This document shows, in pieces, positions 1 through 8,075 of a stretch of 64,000 bases of DNA (position 1 is the first letter of the stretch; every line of letters begins with the position of its first letter). This DNA is from Sediminibacterium roseum (GTDB lineage: Bacteria; Bacteroidota; Bacteroidia; Chitinophagales; Chitinophagaceae): positions 588,646-652,645 of the forward strand of contig NZ_JAACJS010000002.1 of assembly GCF_009939005.1 (NCBI RefSeq), written 5' to 3'. The translations under genes and the position numbers were made by a program. The notes beneath the pieces were generated by a model that was given only the letters and a program-made list of their open reading frames with translations, made no database searches and had not been told where the DNA came from.

Positions 1-1
1 C

Positions 2-445
2 AAGCTTTTTGGATCGTATGAATATGGCGGCACACTGGGCCCGAAGTTCAACAACGTGCCATGGCTCATCGGGCTGAACTGGGTTGTGGTGATCTTTTGT
101 GTTGCGGCCGTGATGCAAAAGATCTTCGCATGGATGAAGCGAAAAATGGAAGGGCAGCAAACGGTTATGCCAAAACGCATCCAAACCCTTTCATTGCTTG
201 TAGACGGCGCCACGCTGGCGGCTTTTTTTGACTGGGTGATGGAGCCTGTTGCCATCAAACTCGGTTACTGGCAATGGAAAAACAACGAGGTGCCGTTGTA
301 CAATTATGTTTGCTGGTTCGCGATCAGTTTTGTTTTATTGCTCATCATGCGTTGGATGCGCTTTCAGAAGGCCAACCATTTTGCGGTACAGTTGTTTATC
401 ATCCAGTTGCTGTTTTTTATGGCGCTCAGAATTTATTTGGTATGA
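2..445 (+). CDS. Carotenoid biosynthesis protein, DUF422/CruF-like (5' end outside the window)
   Basis: The frame is open from base 2, so the gene starts upstream of the window and only the last 147 residues are seen. The visible part has the YGGTLGP and VPWLIGLNW stretches typical of the DUF422 carotenoid family, followed by several hydrophobic helices, so it is an integral membrane protein. Members of this family act on acyclic carotenoids (CruF hydrates the psi end of gamma-carotene); the exact reaction here cannot be read from the sequence. Its TGA stop overlaps the crtZ start as ATGA, which implies translational coupling. The GTG at 56 is internal and not the start. Assignment rests on the sequence pattern plus the crtZ-crtY context. 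Confidence 0.75.
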   Translation, partial: KLFGSYEYGGTLGPKFNNVPWLIGLNWVVVIFCVAAVMQKIFAWMKRKMEGQQTVMPKRIQTLSLLVDGATLAAFFDWVMEPVAIKLGYWQWKNNEVPLYNYVCWFAISFVLLLIMRWMRFQKANHFAVQLFIIQLLFFMALRIYLV

Positions 446-915
446 TCGGGTACATTTTCATAACACTGGTTACATTCTGCGGAATGGAAGGCATTACATG
501 GCTCACGCATCGCTATGTGATGCATGGTTTCCTGTGGTACCTGCACGAGGATCATCACAAGAAAGGGCCTGGTTTTTTTGAAAAGAACGATGCCTTCTTC
601 ATCATTTTTGCGATACCCAGCTGGCTGTGCATCATGTTGGGAAGTATGAACCAGGCCTGGTGGGTAGTAAGCATCGGGGCGGGGATCGCATTGTACGGGC
701 TTGCCTATTTTCTTGTACACGAAGTGATCATCCACCAGCGTTTCAAATGGTTCACAAGAAGCAACAACAGGTACATCAAGGCCATACGATGGGCGCATAA
801 AATGCACCACAAGCATTTAGACAAACACGAAGGCGAAAGCTTTGGTATGCTGCTGGTGGCAAAAAAATATTGGGACAAAGTAAGGAAAGATGAAAAGGCC
901 GCGAAACGTGGATAG
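442..915 (+). CDS. crtZ: Beta-carotene hydroxylase (fatty acid hydroxylase superfamily)
   Basis: This 157-residue membrane protein would hydroxylate beta-ionone rings, for example beta-carotene to zeaxanthin. The histidine clusters of the di-iron membrane hydroxylases are all present: HRYVMH (His23, His28), HEDHH (His35, His38, His39), HEVIIH, and HKMHHKH near the C terminus. The ATG at 442 overlaps the stop of the preceding carotenoid gene (ATGA). A longer reading from 274 only overlaps that gene in another frame and resembles nothing, so 442 is chosen. The length is normal for bacterial CrtZ. With crtY downstream, the cluster would make hydroxylated cyclic carotenoids. Confidence 0.9.
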   Translation: MIGYIFITLVTFCGMEGITWLTHRYVMHGFLWYLHEDHHKKGPGFFEKNDAFFIIFAIPSWLCIMLGSMNQAWWVVSIGAGIALYGLAYFLVHEVIIHQRFKWFTRSNNRYIKAIRWAHKMHHKHLDKHEGESFGMLLVAKKYWDKVRKDEKAAKRG

Positions 916-1043
916 CCCAACCGGCCGGAAATAAGCTTTTTAATTTCTATAAACGTTTACCTTTATTTTGCCCGTATCCTGGCGCAACACAGTTGCCCGG
1001 CCGCCGCAACCAGGGCGACCAAAACAGTCAGGTAATTCATCAT

Positions 1044-2189
1044 TTGCAAACACACTACGACTATATCATTACCGGTGCCGGCTGTGCAGGATCCAGTTTA
1101 TTGATGCGGATGATGCGTGAGCCATTTTTTGCATGCAAACGGATTCTTGTTATCGACCAGTCGCAAAAAAACAAGAACGACCGTACCTGGTGTTTCTGGG
1201 AGAAAGAAAGCGGGCTTTTTGAATCCATTGTTTTTCGCCGCTGGACAAAACTTGATTTTCTCTCAAACGATTTTTCCGCAACACTTGCCATCGATCCGTA
1301 CCAATACAAAATGATCAGGGGCATTGACCTGTATGAACTGGCGCGGACGGCATCGGCCGGGCACAGCAATATAGACTGGCACCAGGGAACGGTAAAGAAT
1401 ATCTATACAGAAAACAACAAGGCCATTGTTGAGCTGGAAAATGAAAAGATCTCCGCAACTTATGTGTTCAACAGTATTGTGCAGTTGAACGAAAGCCATT
1501 CTTCCGGAAATTGGGATCTTCTTCAACATTTCAAGGGTTATTTGATAGAATCGAAGACGGATGCATTCGATCCTGCGCGCGCCACTTTTATGGATTTTCG
1601 TGTGCATCAAAACCATGGTACCACGTTTGTGTATTGCCTGCCTGTTTCGCCCACAACTGCATTGGTTGAATATACCCTGTTTACGGAAACGCTGTTGCCG
1701 CAGGATGTGTACGAGGAAGAACTGCGTGCATACATTGCATCATCGTTACACCTTAGCGAGTACGAAATACTGCACGAAGAATACGGTGTCATTCCCATGA
1801 CCAGCCGCAGGTTTCCTTTGCAAACGGGGCGCGTGGTTCACATGGGCGTTGCAGGCGGACAGGTGAAAGGGAGCAGTGGTTACGCGTTTCAATTCATCCA
1901 GAAAAGAACGGAGGAAATTGTAGGGGGACTGATGAACGGAAGCGCATCCTTTTCCAGGAGATCGTTTACCGATCAAAAATTTTATTTTTACGACCGCGTG
2001 TTGCTCAACGTTCTTTGCAATAAAAAGATGGAAGGGGCCGCCATTTTCGCCAGTATATTCCGGAAAAATCCGCCTGAACGTGTTTTGCGGTTCCTGGACA
2101 ACGAGAGCGGATTGATGGATGATCTCCGGATCATGCGGAGCGTACCGGTGTCTGTATTCCTTCCCGCGGCATTACAGGAACTTTTTTAG
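1044..2189 (+). CDS. crtY: Lycopene beta-cyclase, CrtY family
   Basis: A 381-residue FAD-type lycopene cyclase that would convert lycopene to beta-carotene. The N terminus carries a dinucleotide-binding loop, YDYIITGAGCAGSSL, and the middle has the cyclase-family stretch with DRTWCFWE. No ATG precedes this motif. The TTG at 1044 gives MQTHYDYIIT, the usual CrtY N terminus; another TTG at 993 is possible but adds unrelated residues. It lies 128 nt after crtZ on the same strand and probably belongs to the same carotenoid cluster. The tRNA and terminator follow directly. Function is confident; the start is not. Confidence 0.85.
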   Translation: MQTHYDYIITGAGCAGSSLLMRMMREPFFACKRILVIDQSQKNKNDRTWCFWEKESGLFESIVFRRWTKLDFLSNDFSATLAIDPYQYKMIRGIDLYELARTASAGHSNIDWHQGTVKNIYTENNKAIVELENEKISATYVFNSIVQLNESHSSGNWDLLQHFKGYLIESKTDAFDPARATFMDFRVHQNHGTTFVYCLPVSPTTALVEYTLFTETLLPQDVYEEELRAYIASSLHLSEYEILHEEYGVIPMTSRRFPLQTGRVVHMGVAGGQVKGSSGYAFQFIQKRTEEIVGGLMNGSASFSRRSFTDQKFYFYDRVLLNVLCNKKMEGAAIFASIFRKNPPERVLRFLDNESGLMDDLRIMRSVPVSVFLPAALQELF

Positions 2190-2209
2190 CAACAATAGAT
2201 TTGTTCTGT

Positions 2210-2217
2210 TATTTTTG
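2210..2217 (+). promoter_or_regulatory. Bacteroidota -7 element before tRNA-Arg
   Basis: TATTTTTG matches the Bacteroidota consensus TAnnTTTG exactly and ends 6 nt before the first base of the tRNA, about where transcription should begin for a tRNA with a short leader. A second match, TAGATTTG, lies at 2196-2203. No clear -33 element was identified. Confidence 0.5.
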
Positions 2218-2223
2218 CCACCC

Positions 2224-2298
2224 GGCCTTGTAGTACAATGGATAGTATAAGAGTTTCCGAAGCTCCAGATCCAGGTTCGATTCCCGGCGAGGCCACCA
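2224..2298 (+). tRNA. tRNA-Arg (anticodon CCG), CCA encoded
   Basis: A full cloverleaf can be drawn by hand: a 7-bp acceptor stem (GGCCTTG with CGAGGCC, one T-G pair), discriminator A, encoded CCA at 2296-2298, a 4-bp D stem (GTAC/GTAT) with GG in the loop, anticodon loop TTCCGAA, and T loop TTCGATT. The anticodon CCG at 2257-2259 reads the arginine codon CGG. Two stems have an A-C mismatch: the outer pair of the anticodon stem and the middle pair of the T stem. The gene is followed at once by a terminator. Confidence 0.93.
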
Positions 2299-2301
2299 GT
2301 T

Positions 2302-2342
2302 AAAGATCCCTGCAAACGACCGTTTGCAGGGATCTTTTTTTT
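2302..2342 (+). terminator. Rho-independent terminator of the tRNA gene
   Basis: A near-perfect 17-bp inverted repeat (2302-2318 with 2321-2337, core GATCCCTGCAAACG) followed by a T run through 2342. It starts four bases after the tRNA CCA end. Confidence 0.9.
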
Positions 2343-2438
2343 AAGACGTATCGTGTGTAAAAAATTTTTGATGCATTTTCCGTACCTCCGCAAAATGAAT
2401 TAATGATTAAGTGATGCTTTCTTAACATTCCCATAAGA

Positions 2439-2472
2439 TGCAGTTGTGAGTATTGCAACTCAAACAACTGCA
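2439..2472 (+). promoter_or_regulatory. Inverted repeat directly before the DUF218 gene
   Basis: TGCAGTTG (2439-2446) pairs with CAACTGCA (2465-2472), extended by GAG/CTC after a small bulge. The 3' arm ends two bases before the ATG at 2475, so as RNA the hairpin would cover the ribosome-binding region, and as DNA it could be an operator. AGTTG can also pair with an inner CAACT, giving two alternative folds. No regulator is identified. Confidence 0.45.
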
Positions 2473-2474
2473 AT

Positions 2475-3755
2475 ATGTTCCCCCGAATTTTAGCTACGCT
2501 TGTTTTACTGCTGCACATTACGATCACATTTGCCGGTCAGGGACCGAGGGCCGATTACAAATTTGTTGAGGCCAAAAATATCGTTCAGCGTAAAAATTAT
2601 TACCTCCTTACGTTATTCGATGCAATACCCGAAGTACGCCGTATGCTTGGTGCTGATGAGGTGTTGAAACAAATGGCCACCACAAAAACGGATTCGGTTC
2701 GCTATGCCCTGCAGCATTGCGAGCGCGATGGGTTGTGTTATACTTCCAAACTGAAGTTCAGCGAGGAAGATATCAAAACAGTTGGCAATCGGTTACGTGC
2801 CCTTTACAAACCAGGCAATGCGCTCGATAGGTTGGTTCAGCAACACCTGGTTCCTTCGGGATGTTATATCCTCTTTCAATCAGCCGCACCTGTTGAAATG
2901 CTTGTTAAGGCCTGGGAGCAGGATGCGATGGGTGTCAATTTTTGCATCGGTGTATATGCGGAGGGCAGGAAGCCGAATTACCCTTTGATCGATTCGATCA
3001 GCTTCAATACGCGCGACGCCAGGAACCCGAACGGTTTTGCAAATGGTTATGTAAGCCTGTTGTACAACACAACCTCGTTATTGTCGGTAGAGACAACCCA
3101 TGCATCTCCATTTTACCAACTGCCCTTGATGGCCGCGGCTTATTTTCTTGAAATGAACGAAAGGGGACAGGCCGCAGACTTCGAGCCCATGGAGGCGGGC
3201 GAGAACCGCGCGGCTGTTCAGAAGATCAAAACAACGGATTGGAGCAAATATAAATACACCGTTATACTCGTTCCCGGCGCCGGTCCGGAAGACCCGCGCG
3301 TTGCGTTGAGTGCAGAGGGAATGCTTCGCTGCAGGCTCGCGGCGCTGCAATACAAACAGGGCCTTGCACCGTTTGTGGTGGTATCGGGCGGCAAAGTACA
3401 CCCTTACAAAACAGTGTATTGCGAGGCTACTGAAATGAAAAAATTCATGGTTGAAACGCTGCAGGTGCCGGCATCGGCCATCATCATCGATCCGCATGCG
3501 AGGCATACAACAACAAATATGCGCAATACGGCCAGGTTGATGTACAGGTATGGAATACCGATGAACAGGCCGGGCATTGCCACCACCACGCGCGGGCAAA
3601 GCACGATGATCGGTACAACGCTGGTTGCGCGTTGCCTGAAAGAACTGAACGAGGCACCCTACCGCAACGGAACAAGACTCAGCGAAACATCTGTCGAATT
3701 CTATCCGTTGCCCGAGGCATTGCATATCAATCCCACAGAACCCTTGGATCCTTAA
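2475..3755 (+). CDS. Exported YdcF/ElyC-type DUF218 domain protein
   Basis: A 426-residue protein with a signal peptide (about residues 1-20, MFPRILATLVLLLHITITFA). The C-terminal half is a DUF218 domain: YTVILVPGAGPEDPR, then FVVVSGGKVHPYKTVYCEA, then IIIDPHARHTTTNMRN, the order seen in YdcF/ElyC/SanA-like proteins. DUF218 members bind nucleotide-like ligands or act in envelope maintenance, but the activity is not established. The N-terminal 250 residues match no domain I recognise. Eleven bases separate it from the next gene, and a SusC/SusD pair follows, so it is probably part of a four-gene operon acting in the periplasm. The ATG is preceded by a hairpin. Confidence 0.75.
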   Translation: MFPRILATLVLLLHITITFAGQGPRADYKFVEAKNIVQRKNYYLLTLFDAIPEVRRMLGADEVLKQMATTKTDSVRYALQHCERDGLCYTSKLKFSEEDIKTVGNRLRALYKPGNALDRLVQQHLVPSGCYILFQSAAPVEMLVKAWEQDAMGVNFCIGVYAEGRKPNYPLIDSISFNTRDARNPNGFANGYVSLLYNTTSLLSVETTHASPFYQLPLMAAAYFLEMNERGQAADFEPMEAGENRAAVQKIKTTDWSKYKYTVILVPGAGPEDPRVALSAEGMLRCRLAALQYKQGLAPFVVVSGGKVHPYKTVYCEATEMKKFMVETLQVPASAIIIDPHARHTTTNMRNTARLMYRYGIPMNRPGIATTTRGQSTMIGTTLVARCLKELNEAPYRNGTRLSETSVEFYPLPEALHINPTEPLDP

Positions 3756-3766
3756 CCCCCAAAACG

Positions 3767-4642
3767 ATGAAAAAACGAAACCTGATATATGTTCTTCCCG
3801 TTCTCACGCTGTATTCTTTTTTCCAGGCCAAACCCTTGATGGCGATCAGGCACAGCTATTCTGTTGATTCGCTGGGCGCATGCCAGGGCATTTCTTACCA
3901 GGGCGGTAAACTATTTCTTTACGGCGACAGGGAAGTTGGAATGATACGCGAATATGTACAGGATGGCGACAGCCTTCTTTACCGCCAAAAGGAAATGCGC
4001 CTCACGGTTGATGGAAAAGATGTGATCAACCACCCAACCGGTATTGCCGTTCATGGGAACATGCCGGTGTTCGTCGGCAACAGCATCCGCCTCAATCCCG
4101 AAGGCACATTGTGGAAAGCCGTGATCTATCATGTAAACTGGAAGGGTCTGCAGCAAACCGGCACGCTCGATGGAAACCTGTTAAACACCATTGACGATGA
4201 CACCTGCGTACAGGGCACGCGGCCTGAATACGTTCCGTACAAAGGCAAATGGTATGTAGCAACCGCTGATTATGGAGAGAAAGCAAATGAAGTACGCCTC
4301 TACGATCCGCAATTACTGTCTAAGGCAAAGAAGACAAGTGAAAAAGGCGTGCTGGTTGCTAAGTTCCGCTGCTCTCCATGGGTGCAGAACCTCCACTGGA
4401 TACCGGAAAAGAACCTGTTGCTGTTGATACAAAATCAAACAGAAGGAAGAAAATGGCGCTTTACTTATGTGGATGTTGAAAGATCCATCCTATCGGGAAA
4501 AGAAGAAGTAATAAAAGTGGTAGACATCAATGAACGCATGGATGAACTGGAGGGCTTTGCTTTTCTGAAAGATACAGGCAAAGGCATTGCGGTTTCTTCG
4601 TCGCGCAAAAACAATGTCAACCTTATGCAAATCAATTGGTAA
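3767..4642 (+). CDS. Exported protein of unknown function, possible beta-propeller
   Basis: A 291-residue protein starting MKKRNLIYVLP with a hydrophobic export signal. I do not recognise the family with certainty. The remainder is beta-rich, with repeating units such as GKLFLYGDREVGMIREY and KWYVATADYGEKANEVRLYD that look like propeller blades, and it ends MDELEGFAFLKDTGKGIAVSSS, reminiscent of esterase-like or SMP-30-like propellers. The ATG at 3767 is chosen because upstream codons overlap the DUF218 gene. It lies 28 nt before the SusC gene, so the product may bind or process what SusCD imports. That role is inference. Confidence 0.55.
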   Translation: MKKRNLIYVLPVLTLYSFFQAKPLMAIRHSYSVDSLGACQGISYQGGKLFLYGDREVGMIREYVQDGDSLLYRQKEMRLTVDGKDVINHPTGIAVHGNMPVFVGNSIRLNPEGTLWKAVIYHVNWKGLQQTGTLDGNLLNTIDDDTCVQGTRPEYVPYKGKWYVATADYGEKANEVRLYDPQLLSKAKKTSEKGVLVAKFRCSPWVQNLHWIPEKNLLLLIQNQTEGRKWRFTYVDVERSILSGKEEVIKVVDINERMDELEGFAFLKDTGKGIAVSSSRKNNVNLMQINW

Positions 4643-4670
4643 TTATTCAAGCAACCGAAAACTACAGATC

Positions 4671-7600
4671 ATGAAAAAAATGATGAACAAAAAGCGTATG
4701 GCGATCATGCTCGCCGTTGTTCCGGCGCTTTTGTGCATCTGCACATTTGTGCAGGCGCAGGCCCTGGCGGTAACAGGCACCGTTACAGACGGAAAAAACC
4801 AGCCCATGGCGGGTGTAACCGTGCAGGTAAAAGGATCCAGGCAGGTAAGTGTAACCGGCAATACCGGGAGCTTTGCCATTGCTGCAGAAAGAGGGAACAC
4901 GCTTGTGTTTTCGTTCACGGGTTTTATAACGAAGGAAATAAAAATTGAAAACGCAGCATCCATCAGTGTTTCGTTACAGGAAGATGTGAATGTACTGGAA
5001 GAAGTGGTTGCCGTGGGTTACCAGCGCTTGCGTAAATCGGATGTAACCGGCGCCATTACAAGTGTGAAGGCAAAAGAGATGAATCTTTCCACACCAACAC
5101 TGGGGCAGGCATTGGTAGGAAAAGTGGCCGGCGTACAGGTATCCCAGGTGAGCGGCGCGCCTTATGCGGGAACAAAGATCCGCGTGCGTGGCATCGGCTC
5201 TGTAAATGCAAGCTCCGAACCGCTGTATGTGATCGATGGTTATGCAATGGGTGGCAATACAAGCCAGGGGCAAGGCAATGGCGGTAACGGTACCGGTGGG
5301 TACAACCCGGCGATGGCAGGTAATGACATCTTCATCAACCCCGAAGACATTGAATCAGTAGAGATCTTAAAAGACGCGGCCGCAGCGGCCATCTATGGTT
5401 CGCGCGCTGCATCAGGTGTGGTGCTCATTACAACAAAAAGGGGCAAGCAAGGCAATGGTAAATTCGAATTCGATACACAGGTAAGCAGCCAGTCGCTGGC
5501 AAAAAAAGTAGAGCTCCTCAATGCAACACAGTTCATCGATCTCTTTGTGGATGGCCGTAATGCCAATTACAAGGACATCCTTATTTCAAAAGGCATTGCA
5601 TGGAACGATGCATTCTATTCAGACGACAATGCAACCCGTATTGTAAAAGCTGGCCAAACAGCAACGGGTTGTTCTGTATGTATCCTGCGTGATGTGTATG
5701 ATTTTGCGAGCCAGCAAAAACTCGCCCCTAAATACAATACCGACTGGCAGGATGTTTTGTACAGGACCGCGCTTACACAACGTTATAATTTATCTTTTAC
5801 GGGCGGTACGGCCAACACGCGATATTTCATCAGTGGTGGATACCTTGATCAACCGGGTATTCTCAACAGCACCTACCAGCGCCGCATCAATTTCCGCAGC
5901 AATATTGATGCGGATCTTTCGCGCAGGCTGAAGGCTTCTGCAAATGTGTTTGTAACCAATACCGACGGAAGGGAGGTGCAGGAAGGAAGGTTTAACCAGG
6001 GCCCGATCCTTGGTGCGTTGGTATACATGCCTATTTTTCCTGCGTTCAACGCCGATGGAACATTGGCAACTGCCGACAAGGGCGCCGGCGCACAAACGGA
6101 TGGTTTTGCGTATTCCTTCCAGGGAATTGAAAACCCGCTCGCACTTGCACAGCGTGTGAACATGACCCGCAAAGGCATTCGTGCGGCATATAATGGAACG
6201 ATGAGTTACGAGATCGTAAAAAACCTTGTTGCCAAAGCCAACATTGGCGGAAGCACCTACAATGAAAAATACGAGTACTATTATCCAACCAACCTGAGCA
6301 GCGGCATTAATCCACCGGGCTCATCTCAGGCCATACTTGCAGCAAATGCTTCGGCACAAACAATGAGTTCGCAGGATGTGCTTGCAGAGTTCACATTGGA
6401 TTATAAAAAACAGTACGGCAAACACAATTTCGACCTGCTCGCAGGCTATACCGCGCAGGAAACAAAACTGGATGTGCTGGCAGTAGCAGCAAAAAACTTT
6501 ACCAATGACCTTGTTCCCGAATTAACCGCGGCCGGATCGGTTGCAGGCGATTTCTCACGCCTCGGCGCCACAGGTAAATCTACAACCAGTTTGCTTTCTT
6601 ATCTCGGAAGGGTAGTGTACAACTACGATAACCGCTACTTTGTAACCGGCTCATTCCGCGCAGATGCATCGTCACGCTTTGGGCCGGAGAACCGCTGGGG
6701 CCGTTTTGGTTCGGTTTCTACGGGATGGACCCTGTCGAACGAAAAATTCTACAACAACTGGCTCGGCCGCAATTCAACATTGAAGCTGCGCGCGAGTTGG
6801 GGACTTACAGGCAACAACAACATTGGTAACTACCGTTACGAACAGGACATCACCGGTGCGGGCGGTATCGTGATCGGGAACACGGTGTACAATGCAAACT
6901 GGAGCGGAGGTACCACAGATGCAAGGCTTGGATGGGAATCTACCGAATCGTACAACTTCGGGCTGGATGCAACGCTTTTGTCGAATAAACTTTCCATCAT
7001 CTTCAATTACTATACAAGCAAAACAAAAGACCTTCTTTACAACCAGAATATTTCTGCCATCACAGGATCATCAACCATCCTTACGAACCTGCGTAATTCA
7101 GACCTGCGCAACAAAGGATTCGATCTGCAGGTAGATGCGCGTGTTCTGCAAACAAAAGACTTCACACTTGCATTGAGCGGTAACATCACAGCCAACCGGA
7201 ACAAAGTAGTGAGCCTTGGCGGCGCAAGTGAGATACAGGTTGCAGGTGCAGAAAGAAGCTACATCACGCACGTAACACGCGAAGGCGACCCGATCGGATC
7301 GTTCTATGGATTGCGTGTTGCAGGCATGGTTCGTGAAAAAGACATGGCAGCTGTTAATGCAGACCTCGCTGCTTACAAGGCAAATGGAAACAAGTTCCCG
7401 GCGGGCTACAAACTGCAATCGTTCCCCATCTCTACTTTTTCAACCACACCACTCAATCCCGGCGACCTGTATTTTGTTGACAGGAACGGCGACGGTGTAA
7501 TAACCGATGCCGACAAAGAGATCATCGGCACACCTTATCCGAAATACACATACGGGTTCAGCATTAACATGACCTATCGTGATTTTGATTTCAGCGCCTC

Positions 7601-8051
7601 TTTCAATGGCTCGCAAGGCAACCAGGTAGTGGATGGGCAGGATTACTACATCCGCAACATGGAAGGCTCGGGTAACCAGTATGCCGTGGTGGATCAGCGT
7701 TACCGCAGCGATGCGAACCCTGGCAATGGCCACGAATATCGTGCATCGCGCGGCGGATCGCAGAGCAACAGCACGCGTTTGTCTGATTACTACCTGCAGG
7801 ATGGATCGTTCTTCCGTTGCACCAACATTACATTGGGCGTTAACCTTTCCAAACTTCCTTTTGTGAAGAGAGCGGGTATCAATGGTTTGCGTTTGTATAC
7901 TTCGGTGGACAATGCTTTTACGATCACGAAATATTTAGGATACAACCCGGAAGTAGATTTCAACAACGGCGCCAACCTTACGCCGGGTGTTGATTATGGA
8001 AAATATCCGTTGATGCGTTCATTCAACGCAGGTTTGCGTATCCAGTTTTAA
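4671..8051 (+). CDS. SusC/RagA-family TonB-dependent outer membrane receptor
   Basis: A 1126-residue outer-membrane transporter. After the signal peptide (about 1-33) there is a CarboxypepD-reg-like domain (VTGTVTDGKNQPMAGVTVQV), a TonB-box-like EEVVAVGYQ, the plug with the SusC motif VRGIGSVNASSEPLYVIDG, and the strongly conserved IEVLKDA.AAIYGSRAASGVVLITTK-type segment before the barrel. ATG 4671 gives MKKMMNKKRMAIML; longer readings overlap the previous gene. With the SusD gene 24 nt downstream it forms an import complex for an oligomeric nutrient. No glycoside hydrolase, peptidase or sulfatase is encoded nearby, so the substrate is unknown. Confidence 0.93.
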   Translation: MKKMMNKKRMAIMLAVVPALLCICTFVQAQALAVTGTVTDGKNQPMAGVTVQVKGSRQVSVTGNTGSFAIAAERGNTLVFSFTGFITKEIKIENAASISVSLQEDVNVLEEVVAVGYQRLRKSDVTGAITSVKAKEMNLSTPTLGQALVGKVAGVQVSQVSGAPYAGTKIRVRGIGSVNASSEPLYVIDGYAMGGNTSQGQGNGGNGTGGYNPAMAGNDIFINPEDIESVEILKDAAAAAIYGSRAASGVVLITTKRGKQGNGKFEFDTQVSSQSLAKKVELLNATQFIDLFVDGRNANYKDILISKGIAWNDAFYSDDNATRIVKAGQTATGCSVCILRDVYDFASQQKLAPKYNTDWQDVLYRTALTQRYNLSFTGGTANTRYFISGGYLDQPGILNSTYQRRINFRSNIDADLSRRLKASANVFVTNTDGREVQEGRFNQGPILGALVYMPIFPAFNADGTLATADKGAGAQTDGFAYSFQGIENPLALAQRVNMTRKGIRAAYNGTMSYEIVKNLVAKANIGGSTYNEKYEYYYPTNLSSGINPPGSSQAILAANASAQTMSSQDVLAEFTLDYKKQYGKHNFDLLAGYTAQETKLDVLAVAAKNFTNDLVPELTAAGSVAGDFSRLGATGKSTTSLLSYLGRVVYNYDNRYFVTGSFRADASSRFGPENRWGRFGSVSTGWTLSNEKFYNNWLGRNSTLKLRASWGLTGNNNIGNYRYEQDITGAGGIVIGNTVYNANWSGGTTDARLGWESTESYNFGLDATLLSNKLSIIFNYYTSKTKDLLYNQNISAITGSSTILTNLRNSDLRNKGFDLQVDARVLQTKDFTLALSGNITANRNKVVSLGGASEIQVAGAERSYITHVTREGDPIGSFYGLRVAGMVREKDMAAVNADLAAYKANGNKFPAGYKLQSFPISTFSTTPLNPGDLYFVDRNGDGVITDADKEIIGTPYPKYTYGFSINMTYRDFDFSASFNGSQGNQVVDGQDYYIRNMEGSGNQYAVVDQRYRSDANPGNGHEYRASRGGSQSNSTRLSDYYLQDGSFFRCTNITLGVNLSKLPFVKRAGINGLRLYTSVDNAFTITKYLGYNPEVDFNNGANLTPGVDYGKYPLMRSFNAGLRIQF

Positions 8052-8075
8052 AACCAAATCATAAAAGAATTTTGT

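Noticed and set aside
274..441. N-terminal extension of CrtZ
   Set aside because: It overlaps the preceding carotenoid gene in another frame and is unlike any CrtZ; the ATGA overlap at 442 explains the start.
3078..3725. 215-residue antisense ORF over the DUF218 gene
   Set aside because: No domain and lies opposite the conserved DUF218 motifs.
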